Shown here piece by piece: positions 14,144 through 20,284 of a DNA stretch of 22,455 nt. The position numbers and the translations under genes are program-made. The stretch is taken from the NCBI RefSeq assembly GCF_910577125.1, contig NZ_CAJTMN010000032.1, forward strand, positions 1 through 22,455, read 5' to 3'. The first letter of the stretch is position 1, and each line of letters begins with the position of its first letter. Below the pieces are notes generated by a model. It did no database searches. It was not told the origin of the DNA and was given only the letters and a program-made list of their open reading frames with translations. Source of the stretch: an uncultured Rikenella sp. GTDB taxonomy: Bacteria; Bacteroidota; Bacteroidia; Bacteroidales; Rikenellaceae.

Positions 14144-15955
14144 ATGAAACGACTTTTTCTTCTTTGCGCGCTCTGCGCCGCCATCGGGCGGACGACGGCG
14201 CAACCGGCTCTGATCCCCTCTCCGCAACAGATCGAGACGACGGGCCGATACATGGTTCCGCTGCTGAACATCAAGGTACGGATCGACACGACGCTGTCGC
14301 TGCCGGCCGAGGGCTATATCCTCGAAACCTATAAAAAAGGGGTGCGGATCACGGCCCGGGACGAACGGGGAGCCCTCTGGGCACGGCAGACCCTGCGCCA
14401 ACTGACCGACGAGCGGGGGTTGGTGCCGAGCGTCCGGATCGTCGACTGGCCGGCTTTCGCCTGGCGGGGCTTCATGCACGACACGGGTCGCAATTTCATC
14501 CCGGTCGAGGAGCTCAAACGCCAGCTGCGCCTCCTGTCGCAGTACAAAATCAACCTTTTCCACTGGCACCTGACGGACTATCCGGCCTGGCGGATCGAGT
14601 CGCGGCGTTTCCCGCAGCTCAACGACCCGCAGTATCAGCGGCCGGGACGCGACGAGGGGAAATTCTACACCTACGGCGAGATCCGCGACGTGATCGCCTA
14701 CGCCCGGAAGCTCGGCATGCAGGTGGTTCCGGAGATCGACATGCCGGGCCACAGCGCCTATTTCAACGCCGCGTTCGGGTTCGGCATGGCTGATCCTCGG
14801 GGGATGCGGGTGCTGGAGGAGGCGTTGAACGAATTTTTCGACGAGATACCGGTCTCGGAGGCGCCCTATATCCACATCGGGTCGGACGAGGTGCACATTC
14901 CCGATCCGGCGGGATTCATGCGGTGGGCGGACAGCGTGGTGCGGGCTGCGGGACGCACGCCGATGGCGTGGGATCCGGGCCTTCCGGCATCTGGCGGAAC
15001 GATCCGCCAGGTATGGTCGGAGGCGCCGGGCTACGTGGCCCGCAACCGGACGCAGGGCGGGCCGATCGTCGATTCGTATATGGGTTACCTGAACAATTAC
15101 GATCCGATTTCGTTCACGCCGCGGATGCTGCTGCACGCCCCGTGCGGACAGGCACAGGGCGACTCGACGGCTCTGGGGGGCATTCTCTGCCTGTGGAACG
15201 ACACGAAGTCGCCGGGGCTCGACGGACTGATGCGCAACAGCGGCGTCTGGTCGGGTCTGCTGCCGTTCGCCGAGCGGCTGTGGCGGGGCGGAGTGACTCC
15301 GGAGGGAGCTCCGACGAACCCGAACCTCTTCCCTGCCCCGTCGTCGCCGGCCGGACAGACCTTGACCGCTTTCGAGAAGCGCATGCTGGCTCACAAAGAG
15401 GACCTGCTCAAAGAAGAGCCTTTCTGCTGGTGGCCCAACGCTTCGCTGCAGTGGCGGGTGTCGGAGCCTGCGGCTTTCGGCACAGACACTGCGGGACTGA
15501 AATGGCATACCTTGTACGGCGGGGCGATCGACGTGGACGCGCTGCTGGCCACGCTGTCGTTACCGAAGCCGGACTCGGGCGAGGTGTGGGCGGAGACGGT
15601 CATAACAGTGCCGCACGATACGGTCATCCGTGCACAAATCGGCTTCGAGGCACCGTCGCGGTCGAACCGCATCTCTTCGGGCATCGGGCGGCAAGGTGCC
15701 TGGGAGGCCGAGGGCGAGGTCTGGGTAAACGGCACCCGGATCGAACCGCCGGTATGGCAGGAGCCGGGAGCCTATGCGTTCCGGTTCAACACGTGGGCCA
15801 AGCCGGAAGAAGAACTGCCTTACACGGCGGAACAGCTGTTCTGGACGCGCCAGCCGGTCGAGATCACTCTGAGAGCGGGGAAAAACCGAATCGTGTTCCG
15901 TTCGCGGAAGCTCTTCCCGGGTCAGCATTGGATTTTCGCCTTCGTGCCCCGCTGA
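14144..15955 (+). CDS. Secreted GH20 beta-N-acetylhexosaminidase
   Basis: Removes terminal N-acetylglucosamine or N-acetylgalactosamine from glycans such as mucin or glycoprotein chains. The 603-residue protein has a signal peptide MKRLFLLCALCAAIGRTTA with cleavage before or near Gln20, placing it in the periplasm or at the surface. A GH20b-type N-terminal domain (about 22-100, with LIPSPQQIE) is followed by the catalytic barrel from DWPAFAWRGFMHDTGRNF (101-118). FHWHLTDYPAWRIE (139-152), PEIDMPGHS (196-204) and HIGSDEV (244-250) follow; Asp248-Glu249 are the substrate-assist and acid/base pair. The last ~170 residues form an extra domain of unknown role. It is divergent from gcvH with 135 bp between; no clear TAnnTTTG was found. 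The natural glycan is not predictable here. Confidence 0.93.
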   Translation: MKRLFLLCALCAAIGRTTAQPALIPSPQQIETTGRYMVPLLNIKVRIDTTLSLPAEGYILETYKKGVRITARDERGALWARQTLRQLTDERGLVPSVRIVDWPAFAWRGFMHDTGRNFIPVEELKRQLRLLSQYKINLFHWHLTDYPAWRIESRRFPQLNDPQYQRPGRDEGKFYTYGEIRDVIAYARKLGMQVVPEIDMPGHSAYFNAAFGFGMADPRGMRVLEEALNEFFDEIPVSEAPYIHIGSDEVHIPDPAGFMRWADSVVRAAGRTPMAWDPGLPASGGTIRQVWSEAPGYVARNRTQGGPIVDSYMGYLNNYDPISFTPRMLLHAPCGQAQGDSTALGGILCLWNDTKSPGLDGLMRNSGVWSGLLPFAERLWRGGVTPEGAPTNPNLFPAPSSPAGQTLTAFEKRMLAHKEDLLKEEPFCWWPNASLQWRVSEPAAFGTDTAGLKWHTLYGGAIDVDALLATLSLPKPDSGEVWAETVITVPHDTVIRAQIGFEAPSRSNRISSGIGRQGAWEAEGEVWVNGTRIEPPVWQEPGAYAFRFNTWAKPEEELPYTAEQLFWTRQPVEITLRAGKNRIVFRSRKLFPGQHWIFAFVPR

Positions 15956-16025
15956 CAGATTGCTTGAATCTTGCGGAGCCTGAGGCGCGCGTAGAGTAGA
16001 CACAGAGAATAAAACGCCCTGTGGG

Positions 16026-16211
16026 AGCGCCCCGGGCTACCGCCATCGAGATACGGGTGAACCGGTGGGCTTCGGCAACTATGGGTACAGTTGGGCTTCT
16101 ACGACCAGCAATACCGATGGTATGAAGTTGAGTTTCAACACAACGTGGCTCGATCCAATAGACGCTTACTATCGCGCCTGCGGTTTTCAGTTGCGTTGCC
16201 TCTCGGAATAA
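16026..16211 (+). pseudogene. FISUMP-domain C-terminal fragment, cassette B
   Basis: 61 codons plus stop, from SAPGYRHRDTGE to GFQLRCLSE, with the FISUMP core pattern (GNYGYSWAST, then LSFNTTWLDP). It aligns gap-free with cassette C over all 61 residues. In-frame upstream sequence reaches a TGA about 50 bases earlier without a usable start codon or family match, so it cannot be a complete gene. The last 28 bases (16188-16215) are identical to cassettes A and C. Confidence 0.7.
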
Positions 16212-16321
16212 ACGGCACCCACAGGGTGTTTACTGGCAGCCTCTGCCTTAATCGGCAGCCGCTACCCCACCCATAGATTGGGCCGACACAGCCATCTGCC
16301 CACCGCGGGCACGCGGGGCCC

Positions 16322-16356
16322 GGCCGGCCGACGCGTTCGCGTCACGTCGGCCGGCC
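16322..16356. repeat. Perfect 12-bp GC-rich inverted repeat
   Basis: GGCCGGCCGACG (16322-16333) and CGTCGGCCGGCC (16345-16356) around an 11-nt loop, between cassettes B and C. Island R1 has a partial counterpart (cccggccggcccgaggcc near 6869-6886) lacking the second arm. Confidence 0.65.
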
Positions 16357-16395
16357 TTGATTACTTTCAAACAACCGCGCGCCACGCTTTAATAG

Positions 16396-16439
16396 GGAAA
16401 TCTTGTCAAAATGTGCTGGCACATTTTGACAAGATTTCC
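16396..16439. repeat. Perfect 21-bp inverted repeat between cassettes B and C
   Basis: The left arm 16396-16416 starts GGAAATCTTG and the right arm 16419-16439 is its exact reverse complement, with only two bases (TG) between. No T-run follows. It ends 25 bp before cassette C and is flanked by GCGCGCCACGCTTTAA and GCGCGCGG, like the hairpin at 6921-6964. Confidence 0.8.
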
Positions 16440-16464
16440 AAAAGCGCGCGGAAAAACAAACCCC

Positions 16465-16647
16465 GCCCCGGGCCTCCGCGACGCTACTGCAGGTATATTG
16501 TTCAGCGTAGGGAACAACGGCTACAACTGGTCTTCGACCATCCACACAACGTACGGCACGTTTTTGGACTTCCGCACGACATTCCTTCAGCCCAACTACG
16601 CAAGCAACCGAGCCCACGGTCTTCAGTTGCGTTGCCTCTCGGAATAA
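16465..16647 (+). pseudogene. FISUMP-domain C-terminal fragment, cassette C
   Basis: 60 codons plus stop, from APGLRDATAG to HGLQLRCLSE, with the core GNNGYNWSST and FLDFRTTFLQP. Nearest in spacing to cassette B but different at more than half of its residues between the shared ends. The frame continues upstream into the 21-bp palindrome, giving an artificial start at 16411 that has no family support. The last 28 bases (16624-16651) are identical to cassettes A and B. Confidence 0.7.
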
Positions 16648-17019
16648 ACGGGGCCCACGGGCACTCCGAAATAACCGGGTCTACCCCATAAGGGCAGTCT
16701 CTACTCTATTGATTGGGCCAAAATCATGCGCCCCGTCAGGCGCGCGCGGGCCGATAGCCTCCCCCAGCGGGAGGCCCGCAACTCACTACGCTCGTTTGGG
16801 GCACCCGCAGGCTTCGGCCCGCTCCAAAGTTTAACCCCATTCACCGCCCCATTCTCGGAAGTTCGTCCTCGGCGCGCACCCCTCGCGCCGCTTTTGCGTC
16901 GCTGCGCCCGAGGCCGGCGATTCCCTCGGAATCGCGCTACTCGCTCTCGGCCAAAGACTCCGCCCCGTGTCCACCTCACTGCGGCTCCGCTCCCGCTCCG
17001 CCGCTTGCCGTCGCCCGCT

Positions 17020-17064
17020 GGGATTTCATCTCGATTTTGCTCACCGCAAAACGAGCGAAATCCC
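17020..17064. repeat. GGGATTTC hairpin element, copy 3
   Basis: Same arms as copies 1 and 2, loop TCACC, preceded by CGTCGCCCGCT. Copy 4 follows 192 bp later in the same orientation. Confidence 0.8.
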
Positions 17065-17121
17065 TTTCTATGCGGGCGGGCGACTTGTCGAGTTTTGTTC
17101 TGTTCTCTACTCGCGCGCCTT

Positions 17122-17169
17122 AGGCGATTCATTCTCTTTCGGCTCATCGCCGAAAGAGTTGAATCGCCT
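17122..17169. repeat. 19-bp interrupted hairpin
   Basis: Outer AGGCGATTC/GAATCGCCT and inner CTCTTTCGGC/GCCGAAAGAG around a TCATC loop, with a small att/tt bulge. It lies between GGGATTTC copies 3 and 4 and is flanked by GCGCGCC. It occupies the place that the 7564-7606 hairpin holds in R1, before a CGTCGCCCGCT text. Confidence 0.65.
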
Positions 17170-17211
17170 CTTAAAGCGTCGGCGCACGGAGCATTTCAAC
17201 CGTCGCCCGCT

Positions 17212-17255
17212 GGGATTTCATCTCGATTTTGCTGTCGCAAAACGAGTGAAATCCC
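17212..17255. repeat. GGGATTTC hairpin element, copy 4
   Basis: Same arms, loop shortened to TGTC. Confidence 0.8.
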
Positions 17256-17319
17256 TCTTTTGGCAGGCGGGCGACGGGAGAGCTTTGAACCGGATAGAAC
17301 TGCCCTCGCGCCGGGCGGG

Positions 17320-17355
17320 CGGTGCGTGCCGCACTCCCAATTACCAGCCTCTACC
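17320..17355. repeat. 36-bp repeat, copy 4
   Basis: Differs from copies 1 and 2 at one position (CCCAATTAC). It lies 65 bp after GGGATTTC copy 4. Confidence 0.75.
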
Positions 17356-17452
17356 CTAACGATAGGGCTGCCCTGCGCGGGCGGCGGCCAGCCGGGCCCC
17401 ACTTGATAAGGCAAAGAGAACCCTAACAAAACACCCAACGGGTACGTGGACG

Positions 17453-17471
17453 GGAAATGCTTGCGCATTTC
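17453..17471. repeat. GGAAATGC hairpin, copy 3
   Basis: GGAAATGC with GCATTTC after a 4-nt loop. The preceding sequence, including ccctaacaaaacacccaacg, closely matches 160-190, tying R2 to R0. Confidence 0.55.
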
Positions 17472-17641
17472 TGCAACTGGAGTAGCCCAATTCTTTATCT
17501 CGTTCTCCGTTCGCGCCCCACGTCCCGTGAACGGGCAAAACTGCGTTTTGCTGCGGCAGCCTCGGCCCCATTCTTTGACCACACGCCTTACGCTCCGCAA
17601 GACTCAGTCACTGTCCGCATGCCGCCAAACGACCGATAATC

Positions 17642-17689
17642 AAAAAAAGGAGTCATCCCTTGCAAGCATGGGATAACTCCTTTTTTTTT
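17642..17689 (-). terminator. Bidirectional terminator of the rpsF-rpsR-rplI operon
   Basis: GGAGTcATCCC (17649-17659) pairs with GGGATaACTCC (17670-17680) with one internal mismatch. Seven A lie on the left and nine T on the right, so a U-tract follows the stem on both strands. It is about 120 nt after the rplI stop, and marks the right boundary of island R2. Confidence 0.85.
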
Positions 17690-17806
17690 GATCTTGAAAG
17701 CTCGGAGAGATAATATCCCGACCGCTTTGCAATATCAGATATGGTTCGAAGGCCTGGTTCTCTTCTCCCAGAGAATAACAGTCCCCCTTCGAAAAGGAAT
17801 GACAAC

Positions 17807-18259
17807 CTACTCCGCCGCAACTTCAGCCGTCACCGAGACAGCTACTTCCGCCTTGACATCCTTGTAGATCTTGACCGTAGCCTTGTATTCGCCGATCTGT
17901 TTGATGGTATCGACCTTGACGTGGCGTTTGTCGATCGAGAAGCCCTTGGCTTCGATAGCGTCCGCCACCTGAGCTGCCGTCACCGACCCGAAGATCTTGC
18001 CGCCTTCGGCCACCTTCACGGCGATAGCCACAGCTACTCCGTTCAGTTTGTCAGCCACAGCCTGCGCATCGGCCACCATCTTGGCCTCCTTGTGCGCCTG
18101 CTGTTTGATTTTTTCAGCCAGCACCTTCTTGGCCGAAGCGGTCGCAGCCGCCGCATAGCCCTGCGGAATGAGGTAGTTGTTTGCATACCCCGGCCGCACG
18201 TTTACGATCTGATCCTTATTGCCGAGGTTATCGACGTCTTGTTTCAGTATGATTTCCAT
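17807..18259 (-). CDS. rplI: 50S ribosomal protein L9
   Basis: Large-subunit protein with two RNA-binding domains joined by a long helix. The 150 residues begin MEIILKQDVDNLGNKDQIVNVRPGYANNYLIPQ, cut here to its diagnostic parts KQDVDNLG and RPGYANNYLIPQG. An alanine- and lysine-rich helix spans about 35-75, followed by the C-terminal domain with GKIFGSVT (87-94). It is last in the rpsF-rpsR-rplI operon, 22 bp behind rpsR. Confidence 0.97.
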   Translation of the reverse strand: MEIILKQDVDNLGNKDQIVNVRPGYANNYLIPQGYAAAATASAKKVLAEKIKQQAHKEAKMVADAQAVADKLNGVAVAIAVKVAEGGKIFGSVTAAQVADAIEAKGFSIDKRHVKVDTIKQIGEYKATVKIYKDVKAEVAVSVTAEVAAE

Positions 18260-18281
18260 AGTGTGTTTCCTCGGTTAGGGG

Positions 18282-18551
18282 TTATTTCAACAAGTCGGTT
18301 ACGAACGGCAGGATAGCCAGATGCCGTGCCCGTTTCACCGCGGTAGCCACTTTTTTCTGGAACTTCTGCGAAGTACCGGTCAGGCGGCGGGGCAGGATTT
18401 TCCCCTGTTCGTTGAGGAACTTCTTGAGGAATTCGGCGTCTTTGTAGTCGACGTATTTGATCCCGGCCTTCTTGAAGCGGCAATATTTTTTCTTTTTGAC
18501 CTCAACGGATACGGGGTTGAGGTAACGGATTTCGGATTGGGGTGCTGCCAT
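18282..18551 (-). CDS. rpsR: 30S ribosomal protein S18
   Basis: Small-subunit protein that forms a heterodimer with S6 in the platform. The 89 residues hold YCRFKKAGIKYVDYKD (23-38), FLNEQGKILPRRLTGTS (45-61) and the basic segment KKVATAVKRARHLAILP, all typical. It starts two bases after the rpsF stop, so translation is probably coupled. Confidence 0.98.
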   Translation of the reverse strand: MAAPQSEIRYLNPVSVEVKKKKYCRFKKAGIKYVDYKDAEFLKKFLNEQGKILPRRLTGTSQKFQKKVATAVKRARHLAILPFVTDLLK

Positions 18552-18553
18552 GA

Positions 18554-18898
18554 TTACTCCTGAGTTTTAGCTGCGTTGATGTTTCTGCGTTTTTCGGCGT
18601 ATTCGGCCGCGTACTTGTCCTGTTTGAAAGTCAGGAAGCGGATGACGCGTTCGTCGCGACGGTACTGGGTTTCGAGCACGTCAATCAGTTTGCCTTCGCC
18701 TTCGAATTCGATCAGGGTGTAGAAGCCGGTGGTCTTCTTCTGGATCGGATAGGCGAGCTTACGCAAACCCCACTCTTCGGTGTAGTTCACTTTGCCGCCG
18801 TTCTCGGTGATGACACCCTGGAATTTGCCGACCAGTTCCTTCAGCTGTGCGTCCGAAAGAACGGGAGTCGCAATGAAAACGGTTTCGTAACGGTTCAT
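18554..18898 (-). CDS. rpsF: 30S ribosomal protein S6
   Basis: Small-subunit platform protein, partner of S18. The 114 residues start MNRYETVFIATPVLSDAQ and contain EEWGLRKLAYPIQKKTTGFY (41-60), the family signature, and YRRDERVIRFLTFK (78-91). It is first gene of the operon, with a consensus promoter at 18973-19004 and a leader of roughly 70 nt. In many bacteria S6:S18 bind this leader for feedback control; I could not make out that RNA motif with confidence here. Confidence 0.98.
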   Translation of the reverse strand: MNRYETVFIATPVLSDAQLKELVGKFQGVITENGGKVNYTEEWGLRKLAYPIQKKTTGFYTLIEFEGEGKLIDVLETQYRRDERVIRFLTFKQDKYAAEYAEKRRNINAAKTQE

Positions 18899-18972
18899 AA
18901 AAGTTGTCCGTAAAGAAATGATGAATAATGAGTTGTTTCGCCGCGCCCGTCAACAGAGCGCATTTCGAGCCG

Positions 18973-19004
18973 CAAAGGTAGTCTCTTTTTTCGGGATATG
19001 CAAA
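18973..19004 (-). promoter_or_regulatory. rpsF-rpsR-rplI promoter
   Basis: Minus strand TTTG (19004-19001), a 20-bp spacer and TACCTTTG (18980-18973): full matches to both Bacteroidota elements, about 75 bp before the rpsF ATG. Confidence 0.85.
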
Positions 19005-19233
19005 CTCCCGGTACGATTTTGCGGTTCGGAGGGCAGCCGGAGCATCCGGATGGCCGGAGACGACACAGCCGGCCGGGTCGGATTCGAACCGCGCCGTCCG
19101 AATCTCTTTTTTGTTTTCCCTGAAAAAGGAAAAACCGACGAACGGGAGGCACGAGAGCCGAAAAAATAACCTGAAACGTCCGATTTGTAATATTATACAT
19201 TCAAAGACAAAACATTTCGACCTTTTTCTGAAT

Positions 19234-19241
19234 TATATTTG
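19234..19241 (+). promoter_or_regulatory. Putative AraC-family gene promoter -7 element
   Basis: TATATTTG is a full TAnnTTTG match 52 bp before the ATG at 19293. No clean TTTG lies 19-20 bp upstream; the surrounding 19170-19290 is AT-rich. The rest of the 18899-19292 divergent gap holds only this and the rpsF promoter. Confidence 0.6.
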
Positions 19242-19292
19242 TGTTCTTTGTATCGGGAGATTTATTTTGTATTTATCATTATCGTCCATTGT

Positions 19293-20180
19293 ATGTCGGA
19301 GCAACTGAAGAACAAAAAAGCGGAACGTGCGTCGTCGTTGTGGCAGTTCGCGACCCACACCGCTTCCGGCCCCCAGTCTCTGGAACTGACCGGCAACCTG
19401 CTCGGAGTCGTGGAAAGCGGCACCAAAGTCATCCACTACGCCGGCGAGAGCTACCGGATAGGCGACAAAGAGCTTTTCCTGCTGTCGCCGGGCAAACACT
19501 ACGTCGAGAACCTGCCGGCCCGAAACGGACCGTACAAAGAGACCTGTCTCACGTTCGACAACCAGGAGATGGCCGGGGCGCTGTCGGCCCTGGTGACCCT
19601 GTACGGAATGGAGCTGGAGCTGCCGGAGGCCTCGCCGGCCGACCTGACGCTGGGACACGTCAACACGCGGCTGTGGCCGGAGATGCGGCTTCTGTTCGAC
19701 TCGCTGACGCCATATATGGATACGGACTACCTGACCTCCCATCCGCAGCTGATGCGGCTCAAGCTGGCCGAATTCGCCTACATGGTGATCGCACACAAAG
19801 AACACGGCTTGCAGTACAAACTGCTCCGATGCGTCGAACGGCTGGCCGATCCGTTCGAAAGCATCATCCGCAGCTCGATCTTCGAAGACCTGTCGATCAG
19901 CGAGCTGGCGCAGCGTACCAATAAGAGCCTGACCTCATTCAAGAGCGACTTCCTGCGCATATTCGGCATGACGCCGCACCGGTGGATCCTCAAACAGCGT
20001 CTGCTGCACGCCCGGCTGGAGGTGATCTCGACCACCAAGCCGATCGCTCAGATCGGATACGAATGCAAGTTCGACAACATCTCGCACTTCATCAAACTGT
20101 TCAAACGGGAATTCCAGATCACCCCGCTTTCGCTTCGACAGGAGTACCGCCAGTCGGCGGGGATGGCGGGAGAGGCGTAA
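19293..20180 (+). CDS. AraC-family transcriptional regulator
   Basis: Predicted DNA-binding regulator of 295 residues; target genes unknown. The frame is open from 19239, but that ATG overlaps the -7 element, so the ATG at 19293 (MSEQLKNKKAERAS) is chosen. Residues about 20-120 look like the beta-rich, cupin-like N-terminal sensing domain of the ExsA-type subgroup (ESYRIGDKELFLLSPGKHYVE). The C-terminal third is the AraC double helix-turn-helix: DLSISELAQRTNKSLTSFKSDF is the first helix pair and PIAQIGYECKFDNISHFIKLFKREF the second, the usual AraC signature, followed by TPLSLRQEYR. It is monocistronic, followed by a strong terminator. Neighbours do not reveal the regulon. Confidence 0.9.
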   Translation: MSEQLKNKKAERASSLWQFATHTASGPQSLELTGNLLGVVESGTKVIHYAGESYRIGDKELFLLSPGKHYVENLPARNGPYKETCLTFDNQEMAGALSALVTLYGMELELPEASPADLTLGHVNTRLWPEMRLLFDSLTPYMDTDYLTSHPQLMRLKLAEFAYMVIAHKEHGLQYKLLRCVERLADPFESIIRSSIFEDLSISELAQRTNKSLTSFKSDFLRIFGMTPHRWILKQRLLHARLEVISTTKPIAQIGYECKFDNISHFIKLFKREFQITPLSLRQEYRQSAGMAGEA

Positions 20181-20220
20181 CGCTATTCGGCTCGGCGGCG
20201 ATACCGCGATGGAATACGAA

Positions 20221-20254
20221 AGGGGCAGGATGTGTTTTCATCCTGCCCCTTTTT
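20221..20254 (+). terminator. Rho-independent terminator between the AraC gene and dnaX
   Basis: Perfect 11-bp stem AGGGGCAGGAT/ATCCTGCCCCT with an 8-nt loop, followed on the plus strand by TTTT after the stem's final T. It lies between the convergent AraC and dnaX genes and may serve both, though the minus-strand U-tract is short. Confidence 0.85.
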
Positions 20255-20284
20255 GTGTGTTAAGCCACGCCGACGAAAGACCGC

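Larger units (their letters stand above)
15956..17640. repeat. Composite repeat island R2
   Basis: A 1.7-kb gene-free stretch between the convergent GH20 gene and the rpsF-rpsR-rplI operon. In order: FISUMP fragment B (16026-16211), a GC-rich hairpin (16322-16356), a perfect 21-bp inverted repeat (16396-16439), FISUMP fragment C (16465-16647), a hairpin GCGATTCC-ctc-GGAATCGC (16917-16935), GGGATTTC hairpins (17020, 17212), a long hairpin between them (17122-17169), the 36-bp repeat (17320-17355) and the GGAAATGC hairpin (17453-17471). It is largely collinear with R1 but has two cassettes and an extra hairpin pair. No mobility gene is present. Confidence 0.8.

Noticed and set aside
14084..15508. 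A 474-codon open frame opposite the GH20 gene
   Set aside because: Arg- and Pro-rich shadow with no family features. The plus-strand frame has a signal peptide and full GH20 active-site motifs.
17020..17255. Possible CRISPR array because repeats recur at short distance
   Set aside because: Only two copies occur close together, 192 bp apart, with each unit itself a long hairpin and the space between containing another hairpin. There are no regular spacers and no cas genes.
18899..18972. S6:S18-binding autoregulatory leader upstream of rpsF
   Set aside because: A leader of suitable length exists, but I could not identify the characteristic paired structure with its CCG bulge by eye. A covariance-model search would be needed.
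19070..19105. A tRNA-like T-arm text (GGTTCGAATCC on the minus strand)
   Set aside because: The flanking bases do not form a proper T stem, and no acceptor, D or anticodon stem can be found at the right distances.
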